Shown here one piece after another: positions 1-14,980 of a DNA stretch of 64,000 nt (positions are counted from its first letter, which is position 1; every line of letters begins with the position of its first letter). Under the pieces are notes generated by a model, which was given only the letters and a program-made list of their open reading frames with translations, did no database searches and had not been told where the DNA came from. A program made the position numbers and the translations under genes. The stretch is from positions 20,336,001-20,400,000 of the forward strand of contig OX359246.1 in NCBI GenBank assembly GCA_947179485.1, read 5' to 3'. The stretch comes from Allacma fusca. Lineage: Eukaryota; Arthropoda; Collembola; Symphypleona; Sminthuridae.

Positions 1-3000
1 TGGCATGACCAGCGCAATTCCTTTTGTTAGGGAAATTTGCTCCTGCCATGGGAAATTATATCTGACTTTTAACAGAATACAGCTACAGTAAATCTATGGG
101 AATAGGTGTCAAAAGTTTTATTATCTACAGAGTAGAGATAGATACAGGGGCTGTATCAGCATATGTAAGTATCTACGAAACACTTGAGGCATTATATTAC
201 CACTTCCTCGCAGTACATTTGCAAGTAGCTATTCTGTAAATGCAAAATGTGCTGGAGCTATTTTAGCGTGTCCGTGAGTGTTTAGTAAATACAACGTTGG
301 GGTTTAAATTGCCGAAAGTTATTTTTAGACGGTTCATTTAAATGTAAAATAATAACTCATTCCAATGTCAACTCCTGTTTCGGAATTAACGACGGGGAAG
401 TAGTCTTCCCAGGAAAAGGAATATCCTCGAGGCACCTCTTGTAGATTTTTTGGCCAATGTAAGTATACTGTATATACACATGTCGGGAAGGTACACGTGA
501 TGGGACTGTGGACGAGGAGACTGCCAATTTATATTATCAAGGTTGTACTTCCACCTTAGTTTTTGCTATTGTGGGATTTTTTTCCATGCGGGTTATAGTA
601 GTAGTGTACTCGTACGTATGACTATTATTGATTATGTATGTTTTGCAGGTTCATCCCCATCATGACGCTCTGCATCCCAGCATAATGTCCACAATAAATA
701 GGAGGGTAGTGGGATAAGGAGCAAATATGGACAGATGCAAAGGAGTCCCAAAAGGAACACCAAAAGGAAGGCAAAAATTTAGGAGTTGGGAAAAGTGAAC
801 GCAATCTAAAACTTGAGTCCTTCTGTGGAGCTTACCAAAATTTAGTATCTGTGCAGCATTTATGCAGATAATTGTTAATTCTTAACCAGACGGAATTACC
901 TTACAAATATTTACAGTCAATTTACACGTCCTTCCCTAGCGTACTCCAATTCCTAGGAAATACACATGTTTCAGTATCTGTAGATGCGTTCTACAGTACA
1001 ATGTCCCTATAAGAGCACCCCCTTACCAAATAAGATTCGAATCTCAAAGTGACATGTTCTTATGAGGAGGAAAAATAAAATTACCCTGAATAGGAAAATG
1101 TGTGTACGCTTTCGCTCTTAAACTAAAGCTCTTCCAATGGGATTCCTAACGGCAAGAGTGGGCTGTAAATGTAAAACCACACCATGGTACGAGTAACACA
1201 TAAAATCTTTTAATTTGTCATTCAGACTGTTACGTCTATTGTGACGGATGAAGGATACTGTTTGCGAATAAATACTACACACTCAGAATCCCATATTACT
1301 TATGTAACATTTGACTTAATTTAATAAAAATAAAATGCTAAAATCGCCCTTACCATTTTCATAAAGGAGTTCCTAAAGTTTGATTTTCTCTCACGTCTCT
1401 TGTGCTTTTATAATTTGTATGTAACCAGGTTTGCTAAATGTAGGGTGGATTTATTGAAGAACTTTGAAATTTTATCTAATTATTTAACCACGTGCTACTA
1501 GTCCTAAATGTCAACATGCAAAGGAAAGCTCTGCTGATGCTCTGTTGATTTGAGTGACTACATAGGATTCATGTTGAATGTCTAGTTTATAAGTGTTTGC
1601 ACAAATCCATTGAAATCAGGGAAATAAAAACGTCAAACCAGTAATGTTGAGAGCGGGCTTGCATTTACGTAGAATAGGAAATGACGAATTAATACAGGAC
1701 TTTCCGTCTACTATGATTCAATCTATTGTGAGGTCAGCCAGATGTATATAATGCACACATGGACAATTCCTGAGAATTTTGTAGTAAAAAAAGGTGTAAA
1801 TAGTTCCAGGAATAGTGTAGTCAACGCTTAAGGAATAGAGCCCATCGGCTTGGGATTGAGTGTTGATTAAATTTATGAGGAGAAGATAAATTGCAAAGAC
1901 CAATTATTCCGGATTACTGGAAATTATTTTGTTCCTTTACAAATTAAATACATGCATATTGTCAGGATGATGTGCTTATACGTTGATAGCAATTAAGACT
2001 GGAGCTGAAGCAGGAAAATATAGGAATTATATTACAATTATTACTCTGATTTCTTTCTAATTGTTAATGTCGATGTCTAATTTGTGAATGAAATGCTTGC
2101 ATAAAAATATCATAGTGCAATGACTAGAGCTTCTAAACAATTCCACTGATTTGGAGGAGTAAACACTTCGTTTGTAGTAACGCTTCAATTGCTTTGCATC
2201 CATATCGTTTTTTTATTTACACATTTTCTGAGGAGATGTGAAAGAGGCCGCATAGCCAAAGGTCAATGTTTCTAAGTTGCAAAAACTAGTTCCTCTATTG
2301 TACTATGGTTTGTGGCTGGAAAGCGCATTCTATAAGCATATGTATAAACATGTGTATAGATATGTAATTATGTAAATACTCATGAAAGGAAAAATGACTA
2401 GGGAACTGTGATGCTATGGGCCATATGTGGCTGCAATAAAATTTGTGGTCTAATTGCAAGTGTATATGTACGTAGCAATAGATGCGGTTTATAATTGTAC
2501 ACACATAAAGCACTCCGATAGCTGGAATGTAAATATTACATTGTTTACAACTTTGTCAGTGCTTGCTCAGTGTGAGAATGTTAATAGGAATGGAAACTAC
2601 CGGCTTGGATTCCAATGAATATTAAATCAAATTATGTTTAATTAGTTATAGTAGCTAGCACCTTAGGCAATTCAGGAGTAATTAGGCGCATGTTGTTTTA
2701 CAATTAGCAAATATATCTACTATATTTCATATTCTCAATTTTCCTTGAGACTGTGCTGTCCTCATGTTGAAAGGCTGGAAGAACAAGTCGTTGGAAAGAC
2801 GATGAATCTCTCTTTGCCCCATTAACTAATAATATAAATTACCATTAAAGAGAATAATTATTATGAACTATGAATCATTAGTTAGGAGCTCACTAATTAT
2901 ATGAGTAACTAGTTTGACATTAGTGGAGCACATCAATTTAATTTGAGTTAATAAGTGATTTATCAGAATGATGAGGATGAATGAAAATTATTGGGATAAA

Positions 3001-3440
3001 TTAATTCGCATTAGTTTAGATTAATTCGAAGTTTTGACACTGATGTGTTTTGAGAGCCAAAGTTATGAAATGTCAAATATTCTGGAAATTCAACACTAAC
3101 ATTTAACAGGAGTGCATGAACTGTAAATATGTTCATGCAAAGAATGAATTATTTTAGAGACAGAATGTCGTTCATGTTTAGTTTCCCAAAATTACTGACT
3201 ACAGTTTAAAGGACTTGATGAGTCGTACTCCACCGATAAAAAATAGTAATGAAAATTCTACCGCTGCATGTCGTAACTAATTATGTAATAATTAATAACT
3301 CTCGTAGCGGAAATTGTTTTCCTTCCACCCTCAAAGAAACATTTTCCATTCGTGGAAACAATTAAAAATTTAACTCCAGTCATTTCTTGATGCGGACACG
3401 TTTCTGTGGAACTTGACCTGGAGTGAAATTTTATAACAGC
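1..3440. other. No recognised gene
   Basis: AT-rich DNA with only short, unconvincing open frames on both strands. I see no exon series, transposon terminus or RNA gene that I can support. It lies 3' of the ADAM-like gene and may contain a decayed copy of its neighbourhood, because a relic of that gene's 5' flank starts at about 3,450. Confidence 0.5.
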
Positions 3441-3449
3441 AAGGGAAAG

Positions 3450-3700
3450 CACACAAGGTGAGTATTTGTATAATCATGATTGTACTTTCAAACCTTTTAC
3501 CAGCAAATAAATCAACGTGTGTGCAATTATTGTTATTGGATTGTATCCAGAACATCCCAACCTTGGTTTATTCCCACTTCGTAAAGTTCATGTATTCAAT
3601 TAAATCTGTCAAAAAAAGATGTAAGCATGGTTTTTAGCAAATAATGACTAAACGTAATTACAAGAATTTACTAAATGAAAATGAGTATAATTATTATAAA
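3450..3700. repeat. Relic copy of the ADAM gene 5' flank
   Basis: This stretch resembles 10,430-10,690, the region just upstream of the ADAM-like start codon, in the same orientation. Shared landmarks, in order, are a TAATCATxATTG block, a TTATTGGATTxTATCCA block and a TTAGCAAATAATGA block. Similarity is patchy, with small indels. It suggests an old tandem duplication that spanned the ADAM gene, whose second coding copy I cannot find below 3,450. Confidence 0.45.
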
Positions 3701-4254
3701 CAGCTTTAGAAATATACGCAAGAGCAACATTTATACATGACAAGACAAATAGAAGTGGAAGAACTCAGATTAGTTGAAAAATGCTATATGTCTGAGTATG
3801 TATGACTGAACGTGTATTAAATAAGCTAATTCGATCCACCTGATACATTCTTGGGCATTGACAGTCGAAGATGGGACGCGAAAAAAAAATTACCTGGTTT
3901 TTTACTCCCTTTTGAAATCCGTAATTTTTTGGAATTGTTTTTCCTCTCAAATTAATGGATTTTTTAAAACACTTTGAACAGGGGACCCCACCCAAACGGA
4001 TCGAATAATAATGGAATGCTGTAAGTATGTCATCCTGAGAACTCGCTGAGCTTCCATCATTAATTCCATCCTTGAGAACATTTAGAGAAATAGGAAAATA
4101 AAGCATTTAGTTTCTAGATAATTTTGATAGGATTATTATTCACAATAGATATTATTAAAGAGAACTATTTAGACAAAGACTAGGGAACGTAATAAATAGG
4201 AAAAAATTTATTCATATGATTAATAATTTCAAATAAACTGACCTTAATTTACAA

Positions 4255-7200
4255 CTACTTTCTAATTGTAAGTCTAGGACATCGTTTTTGTTTCCCAACA
4301 GTGATTCGACACCTTCTCAACGAATCTCTATCCCCACAACAGTGGTAGTTTAGACTGCACTCTGTCGGGGAACCACAATCGCATTCCTCTCCGTACTCCA
4401 GTATGCCTTAAAAACATTTGACAATATTTAAGAAATTATGGTAAAAATTCTTGAAAAGCGCTCTTGCATTTATTAGTATTATTATTGCTACCAATTGTAA
4501 GGACAATTAAACAAAATTGTACATATAATTATTAGAGTCCTACCGTTCCCACAAAAGAATTGTTCATGTTGATGCAAGCAAGAAGCTCCATTGGAAGCCA
4601 GAAATACTGTTATGCGATCCAAAGCGCATGGTGAAAATATGTGGGAGTGAGGCCTCAACCCTACGTTCAACTGATGAACAGGATGCAAAGGGAAGGGATT
4701 CAGGAACGGATACAGGTTTTCATCAGCACATTCAGAGACTGCGGGATTGTCATGTGCCGCTCCAAACAAATGACCCAAAATATGCATGATTCCGCGGATC
4801 ACATCATACTTCCCTATTTTCTGCTTGTTTAGCATGCCCGATATTAGTCCCACATTTTTTCTGCTGCAGAGCCCTCCTGAAATCCAAATCAATTTTTAAT
4901 GATTTCATTTGATTAAAATTTATGCACTTTTATTCATATGGGTAGTTATATTATCAACCAAAATGATCTTTGCTATTGAACAGTATGTACAAACTTTGTG
5001 TGGTTGTTGTAAAAGCAGGGGTTAAGTCGTGATAAATAAATCCGAGGATGGCACAGCAACCCGTCAGTTTTTCTAATAACTGAGGTTCTAAGATATCCAG
5101 GGCAAGTGTTGCAGGAAGACTTTTTATGTCCCGAGAAAAATGATTTAAATTAGCTTGAGCTTCCATCCTTGTCATCTTAGGATTCTCATGCTCATCCGTC
5201 ATCTTGTCCGGATCATAATAGTCACTCAAATCTTCAAAATCTGTTTTCCTTCCAAAACGCCTTTGCTCATATGAGATTTCATCCCCACCAAGCTCTTCTA
5301 TCCTCTCCATGAGCTGGGCCAGACTGTCCCCTGGTCCTTCCTCGATGTAATCTCTTTTTTTATAAACCCATCTTTTCTTCCGCATTGGATTATTTTTTTG
5401 TACGGAGACTTCGTCAGTCAGCAGTATCTTGCTTACGGTGAAACCTATATTTTCTGGGTAGCCATCTTGATTAAAATCAATTGCCCTGAATATCCAGTTG
5501 ATAAAACGCACCATGTCCAGAACTTCCGCCACTCCCGTCAACATTCCTCCGCTCAATCCGAAGCTTTCCGCAAAATGAGGCTGAATCCATAAACAGAGTG
5601 AGCAAGTTAAACCTGAGCTCCTAAATTGAAACAAAACTGTGTAAAAATTATAGCTTCTGGAAGTTTATCAAAAATCTTACTAAGATTATCATTACCTTCG
5701 GAGATCAAAAACATCCGAATTACTTTTCCCAGTAATAAAATCTACAATTTCTTCTACATCTTCATCTTTGAGAAGTAGATTTTCACCGAAGAAATGGTTC
5801 AAATTTATGGAGCGTTTCTTTTTTCGTTTTTCATTTCCCAGATGATCATGCACATATGGTGATGCGTTTTCATCTGAAACTGTTTTTACGGCTGGTTCTA
5901 AATTTTCATCGGATACTATTTTTACGGCTGGTTCTATATTTGCATCTGGTATAAGTTTTACGACTGGATCCAGATTTGCATCTGGTACTAGTTTTACGAC
6001 TGGATCCAGATTTGCATCTGGTACTAGTTTTATGACTGGAGCGACATTTGCATCTGGTACTAGTTTTACGACTGGAGCTACATTTGCATCTGGTATCACA
6101 GCTACATCTGATACTATGTTAGAAGGAGGTTCGGTGGAATGATCCAAACGAAACGATTCTGTAGAATGAACTGCACTGGAAAAGATTTTTGGCTCACTGG
6201 TTGTGGTGTTTGAAATCGACGAATTTGTTACAATGGGTGGCTAAGGAATGCAAAGAATTATTTTAAAAACCTCACAAGCCTTATAACGTTTTTAGTAATG
6301 GAAAACGACTTGTGGGGAAGTTACAGGTGAGTTAAAACTTGCCGAGGTCACTTGACTGACGAAAGGCTGGACAGTTTCTTCAACAGTATATTCTCCTTGA
6401 GAATACGAGACTACGGTATAATGGAAGGGTATTTTTAAATCTGTTGAATGAAATGGGTCCATTATGGTGCTGTCGAATAAAGATGAAGCTTCAGTGGTAG
6501 TTACTTCTAAATTCGAAACTGGCTGCAAATCACGAAGTGAAAGATTGTTTTCCATTAAATCTGAATTACAAAAATGAGTATATTTTGTCATTCCATTGGA
6601 TTATTTATGTTTTACACAATTGATAATCCCGTATACTAACATTTTGACTAGAAGTCCAATCCGTTTTGACATGTTCTCCAGTGTAACCGAGAGTTGAGTG
6701 AACTGGCTCCGTTTGAGGAACAGTTGAGTGCAAAATATTTGCCAGCGTAATTCTACTTTGTGAGAAATGAGAGTCAGTAGTAAAGTATTTGGTCACGCCA
6801 TCTACAAAATTGTAAAAATGTTTTACAGAACTTTCAGTACTTACTCAAAATGTATATATATACATACGTACATTTAGCATTTACTACCATGCATTTCACA
6901 TTTGCAAACAACTTTTTATTAAGGGGATTGACTCCTACCCAATTTGTAAGAACAAATAACGTTACCTGCTGTCACCTCTTGAGATTCATTATTCGTAGTT
7001 TTCGTTTCTGCAGTTTTTATTTCAGGATTTGTATTAATGATGTTATGATTAGACCCTTGATCTGGACTTGGTTCAATTGTTGGGGTCACAGTGCTTTTTA
7101 AAACTGTTGAAGACACTTTCGTAGTCCCTGTTGTTTTTGTCTTCTCTTTGGTAACTTCCAATGTTGCACTCGTTCCTTCTATAATTTTTGTCGTAGTTTG

Positions 7201-10200
7201 TGACGTTGTTGAAACTTCTGTAGTCTTTTTCGAGCTATTGACAGTCTCCTGTATTGTATTCAGCAATGTGGTAACTCCCGCTGTGGTATTCGTCACAACA
7301 ATTACTTTCGCTGACGTCTTGGGCAATTCAGTAACCTCAAGTGATGTTTCTGACACTGGAGTCTTCAACGCTGTAGTAACACTCAATGTTGTTACATCTG
7401 CTCCGGAATTTTGTCTTGTAGATTTAAGAGTATCTGGATTTGTTGGAAGTGTATTCGATACTGATGGGGACCCAGATGAGGGTAGTATTGAAGAAGTTGT
7501 CGTCCGCACACGTTCTGTAGAATGCAAAAGAACTGGAGATGTAATCGCTGGCATAACCTCCGTAGACGGGTGGAAGCCTGGTGGAAACGATGCCTTTGCT
7601 GTAGTCGTTCGTCTTTTTTTAACAGTTGCTCGAGTAACACCCCCTTCAGTTTCGCCCCTATCAGTTGAAAGATAATGACCTCCTGAATGTTCCTCAGATT
7701 CTTGGGAAGTTATTTCCACAAAGCTTCCTTCAGTAGACGGCACGAAATTGGTAGGCAAGGCTTGGCTTGAACCCATGGTTTTGGAACTGTTGACCCATCG
7801 TTGGAATTCTGTGGATGCTTTAAATTCCAAAGTAGTCCCTTCCTCCGTTTCCTCTATTTCTGAAACATTTCTTGTGAAATTCGCTACACCATCAGTTGAT
7901 AATGACCATTTTATAATATCCAAATCTGTTTCTGCCTCAGTGCCAACATTTATTGTTGTTAAACTAGTACTTGTACTAGTACTTGTACTAGTACTTGTAC
8001 TTGTACTAGTACTTGTACTTGTACTAGTACTAGTACTTGTACTTGTAGTTTCTGATTCTGTTTGGTAATCCTCCTCTTCAGAGATTGTAACGGAAGTGGA
8101 ATGTCGTGGACCAATTATAGCTCTATGCGTTGAGAGAATTGCTCCCTCTATTATCATTTCTGTATCTGGGGTGGCTTCGATATGTACGGTAGTTCCTTTG
8201 TGCTGTTTGCGCTTTTTGTGTTTCCGGTTGTTCACTACTGGTGTTTGGAACGGAGGGAACGTAAACTGCCTGACTTCATCTTCATAATTATCTCGATAAT
8301 TATATCCATAATCATCTTCAGGAAAAATGACAGGAAATTTGTTTGCGTTAATTTTTTAATAAATACGAATAAGAGCTTATTACAAACTATACTAGAAAGC
8401 GCTCCGATTCCGGCGGAGAAGGGTAGAACATTAATAAATACCAGAGAGTAATATTTACAGTAAATTCTTTCTCATTGTGAAATTATGCACATGCTTCAAA
8501 AATCATACGATAGAGATTTAAATAATCAAGCAAGGAACAATCGCTTCAAAAATATTTATGTATTAATTTGATATTTTTCTTTGAGTAACTTTCTTGGAAG
8601 AGAACAAGCGCATGCGATATTTATTTTTTAAATTATAAAAATTTTAGAATACCAAGTATTATTACTGTTACCTGAAATAATTCCGGAAGCTTCGGTTGAA
8701 TGACCGAGCTGTTCCAGGTTTATTGGGGAAAATAAAGTTACTCCAGGTGAGGTTACTTCTGTTGAGAAAACATTGTACATTGCACTGCTCGTAGAAGAGG
8801 AGACAATTTCATTACTTCCGTCGTTTAAAAATGTTGTTGAGATTATTGGAGATGTTGTAGCAGAAGTTGTTGCACTTGTTGATTCCGGTAATGTGGAAGT
8901 TGTTGTTGTTGCACTTGTTGATTCCGGTAATATGGAAGTTGTTATTGTTGAACTTTCTGTTGTTGCTAATGTTGCTGCTGTTGTAATTTCTGCCATTGTT
9001 GTTGCTGCTGTAGTTGTGATTGGATTCGATATGGTTGTGCTGGGAACCACAATCTCGGGTTCTGTGACTTCTATTGGGATTTGTGTTTCGTCGTACTCCG
9101 ATTGGCTGTATTCACTGCTGACAGGGGAGCATGACACCCACTCTGATCCAGGCACAGTGGAAACATATTCGAATAAAAATGCATTGGACCGTTTGGTTTC
9201 GCTTATGCTGGAATCTGGACTGTACAACTGCAATGACGAGGTTGGTTCCACATAAAAAACTATGTGATACAGCCTGTACTTATCGAACATTCTGACCGTT
9301 CCGTAGAATTTGCTGAACAAAAAAGACGGTACATAATTTTTATAATAAATTATTTTAGGCCGCAATAGTTTTTTAAAACGTATTTTCAGAAGATGCCTTA
9401 CTTTTTGATGATGTAACCTTGTACAGCAGAATTCGGCTCGGACAAAACAAACCCACCGACTGGCTGCACCTGGTTGTAAATATCGTCAATGGGCAAATGA
9501 AGTCCGTCCAAACTAAGGTATGAAGTCTGGATTTTTTTAGGAATGTCATTGAATTTAGATAGATATAATTATGGATTATTAATGTAATAAAAATTAATAG
9601 TGATAAAAGTCAAAATAATAGGACCAAAAGTAACTAAACGTTTTAATAGGGGAAAAATAAATTCATGTCTTCAGCTAAAAATAGAAAGCAAAGTAGAATA
9701 ACTTCAATAAGGCAATGGTCGATAAAATATGAGCATGTGTGAGTATTTAATTTAATTTTCAATAAAAATGGTAAACGCTCATGCAAAACCCTGCAGCTTT
9801 ACGGGTATTTTCTATCTTGCTGCTGGCAACGTTTGATGCAAAATTTTGCTTCTCATTGTCATTGGCTCCGTTTCTCACAAAAACCTCGAAGAGATAGTAG
9901 TGTGACCTACCGGCTCAAAGAGGTCATCTGGTTTCTTGGTTTTGTATAGACAAAGGGTTCGTAACTGATAGGGATCAAACACGAGCCGGACTTTTACAGA
10001 AACTCCACAAGTTTTTCTTCCAGAATGAATCTCGTGTGCCATTGACTCCTTAGAAGGGAAACTTTTGTAAGATGAAGTAACAGTTGTTTTACAGAGGAAA
10101 TAACAAGTATTCACCCCACGATGTCTTTCTGCTCCAATGTCTGTGAGGATTTCCTGAAAAACTCCCAAAACTAAGGAGTTGAATGATATCAGCGATATTG

Positions 10201-10228
10201 TAAGAATAACCAATAATTTGACTGACAT
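4255..10228 (-). CDS. ADAM/reprolysin-like protein with giant Ser/Thr-rich proregion, catalytic Glu lost
   Basis: Model of about 1,493 aa in phase-consistent exons: 10228-10115, 10048-9911, 9526-9402, 9312-8672, 8315-6966, 6801-6616, 6560-6325, 6240-5696, 5620-4959, 4876-4544, 4406-4255. The start ATG opens a signal peptide (MSVKLLVILTISLIS). Exons 3-4 read like an ADAM propeptide (KFYGTVRMFDKYRLYHI, VEPTSS). About 700 residues of Ser/Thr-rich, mucin-like sequence follow, then seven 12-aa repeats and a furin-type RKKKRS site. Next comes a metalloprotease-like domain with GGLC and HILGHLFGAAHD in place of HExxHxxGxxHD, so the general-base Glu is Ile. No Met-turn is visible. CGNG, spliced to ILEYGEECDCG, opens a disintegrin-like segment that stops after about 45 residues. 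It is probably secreted or extracellular and cannot be a normal zinc protease. The 6616 and 4959 donors are the least certain junctions. Confidence 0.75.
5870..6110 (-). repeat. Seven tandem 12-aa repeats in the ADAM-like proregion
   Basis: A 36-bp unit encodes VPDANLDPVVKL-type dodecapeptides. Seven units can be read on the minus strand, drifting from VIPDANVAPVVKL at the N-terminal side to VSDENLEPAVKT and VSDENASPYVHD before the basic RKKKR cleavage site. Copies are better preserved in the middle. The array lies wholly inside exon 6240-5696. Confidence 0.85.
7962..8047 (-). repeat. (Thr-Ser)n coding microsatellite
   Basis: A run built from ACTAGTACTTGT-like units encodes an uninterrupted Thr-Ser alternation of about 14 pairs in the mucin-like exon of the ADAM gene. 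The complementary strand stays open as Leu-Val repeats. It is likely polymorphic in length and would be a dense O-glycosylation tract. Confidence 0.85.
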
Positions 10229-10762
10229 TCTTTTGGAGCCATTACTGCATTTTTGCTGTGTACAAATGTAGCAAAAACAATTAAATGAAAATGAGTGTGG
10301 AAATCTCCGCGAGTGGATGGAATTTTTGGCAATAACTGAAAGTTGTAATAAATACGCACAATCACAGGCAGGCACCGTTATTTTTCTGTGGAAATGCTAG
10401 TGAAATTGTATATATTTAACTGCATGAGAAAGCATGCAGTATTTGTAATCATAATTGCACTTCAAACTCCTTGCAAGAATCAACAAGTGAATGAACCAGT
10501 GTGTTATTTATTGGATTATATCCATCATCTTCACGGACGTATCTTATTGTCAGTTCCTAGTTCCGACCGTATCGTGTAGTTAACACTGCTTCAGTTTAGG
10601 CAGGTCTATAAGTATGAATGGTTATTAGCAAATAATGAAAGATATGTAAAAATTTAATTAATGAAAATTTTAATGTATTCTTGAAAAAATTATTGACACT
10701 TCATAGTCGATATACTATGATTAATTCATATGCTAGACAAATATGTATACAAGAGTTGCGTT

Positions 10763-13181
<2,419 letters not shown>

Positions 13182-13340
13182 TTTACTAATTAATTGAGTG
13201 ACTTCACAAAAACTTGCAGGAAACTAATGTCAAAAATTACTAATAATTAAATTAATAATTAACCCTGGCACAATTCCTCGTCCCAATATGAAATGTGAGC
13301 GTGAATGAAGTGAACGTACGTCTACTCCGAAAGCCCAAAC

Positions 13341-14980
13341 TAGTGCTGTAATTTGTCCTTTTAGTATTGTATTGTACTTTGGCGAAAAGTACAAAAGTAG
13401 TACAACTAAGGTATTGTTTTGTACTCCGAGTTTTGTTTTTGTTTTGTACTTCTATCAGATTGTTTTTGTTTTTGTACAATCTGTATTGTATTGTTCTAAG
13501 GTTCTAGAAGACGCTAGAAATTTGCTAAAGTGATAGTTGTATCTGAGTTCAAGAGCACGTAGGAATTGATGTGTGCAACTTTAGTTGTTTAAAAATTACG
13601 TAAAAGATCAAAAAACCAGTCATTGACTAATCTCCCATATGAGATGCATTGAATCTGTTGACGGTCGAATTTTGAAGGGTGCAATTCTGTGGCACCAACC
13701 TATTTGTGAATAATCCCTTTAATAACCACATTGTAATTTCCAGAAGACCTTATTTTCATAAACAATATTCACTACCATTGCTTAAAATTAGAACGGATAG
13801 AGTAGACGCGTGGGCTCTGTGTATCTATATTTTCAATTGGCTCAGCCGTTGGCTTTTACCACCTATTTCATCGATGTAGAAATGTCCCCTATGCGTGGAC
13901 TACATTTACAAATCGCGTAGTTCGTTTGTTAGACTAGGTCATGTGACTATTAATGACACAGGAAGGTCAATCTGAGGTCATGTGACTATTAATGACACAG
14001 GAAGGTCAATCTGAGGTCATGTGACTACTAGTGTCAAAGGAAGGTCAATCTGAGGTCATGTGACTATTAGTGTCACAGGAAGGTCAATCTGAGGTCATGT
14101 GACTGTTAGTGTCACAGGAAGGCCAATCTGAGGTCATGTGACTGTTAGTGTCACAGGAAGGCCAATCTGAGGTCATGTGACTGTTAGTGTCACAGGAAGG
14201 TCAATCTGAGGTCATGTGACTACTAGTGACACAGTAAGGTCAATCTGAGGTCATGTGACTACTAGTGTCACAGGAAGGTCAATCTGAGGTCATGTGACTG
14301 TTAGTGTCACAGGAAGGTCAATCTGAGGTCATGTGACTGTTAGTGTCACAGGAAGGTCAATCTGAGGTCATGTGACTGTTAGTGTCACAGGAAGGTCAAT
14401 CTGAGGTCATGTGACTACTAGTGTCACAGGAAGATCAATCTGAGGTCATGTGACTACTAGTGACACAGTAAGGTCATGTGACCTCAAATTGACCTTATTG
14501 GGTCACCAATAGTCTAATGACAGATTACGGTTTTAAGGGGCGCATGACCTATAATGAAACTTGGTGAGTAACTAGTAGTAAATCACCTATGATTGACTTT
14601 ATTGGCGCATTAATGGTCACATGACACTAGAATGACATATTCAATGTAAGTGTATATTTTATATGGGCAATAGTAGGCGAATCTACCAATAATTAGTCAA
14701 TGCCCAGTTTTTGTGCTTTGACGTGTTTTTTCACGATTCCAATTACACAAATCAATTCCTATGTGCTCTAGAAATCTATTACAACAATCACTTTAGTAAA
14801 TTTCTAGCGTCTCTAGAACCTTGAAACAATACAATTTGGATTGTATTGTTTTTTTCAATTCCTGTTTTGTTTTTGTTTTAGTTTTGTATCTCGAAAATGG
14901 ATATTGTTTGTTTAGTTTTGTACCAAAGACAAAAACAATACAAAAGTACAATACTAAACGAGTACAATATTACAGCACTA
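13341..14980. mobile_element. hAT-like non-autonomous element A, 8-bp TSD GCCCAAAC
   Basis: The left end TAGTGCTGTAAT and the right end ATTACAGCACTA are inverted repeats. Both are flanked by the perfect 8-bp direct repeat GCCCAAAC (13333-13340 and 14981-14988), the hallmark of hAT transposition. Subterminal zones are packed with GTATTGTAC/GTACAAAAACAATAC motifs in opposite orientations, followed by a second inverted block around TCTAGAxxCGCTAGAAATTT. No transposase frame is visible. The middle holds the 39-bp tandem array. Confidence 0.9.
13936..14481. repeat. 39-bp tandem array, 14 copies, inside element A
   Basis: Period is 39 bp, beginning AGGTCATGTGACT and ending GGAAGGTCAATCTG. About 14 copies show a few site variants (CTGTTAGTGTCAC, CTACTAGTGACAC). 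Each unit has two AGGTCA hexamers and the palindrome GTCATGTGAC with an E-box core CATGTG. A dyad relates GTCATGTGAC to GTGTCAC within the unit. Copies are near-identical, so expansion is recent. Confidence 0.95.

Noticed and set aside
3765..4106. 113-codon frame just beyond the ADAM stop, considered as a further exon
   Set aside because: There is no disintegrin or Cys-rich pattern, and the previous exon ends in a clear stop at 4257-4255. It is not joined by any convincing splice pair.
7091..8068. Long plus-strand open frames opposite the ADAM gene
   Set aside because: They are the antisense of Ser/Thr-rich codons (giving Val/Leu runs). Splice phases and domains support only the minus strand.
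9770..9905. Possible extra ADAM exon reading VFVRNGANDNEKQNF
   Set aside because: It would need a 26-nt intron or a frame change after 9911. The adopted model keeps phase with the next exon without it, though cDNA could change this.
13936..14481. CRISPR-like array of 39-bp repeats
   Set aside because: Units abut directly with no spacers, vary at fixed sites and lie inside a hAT-type element in a eukaryotic genome. It is a tandem minisatellite.
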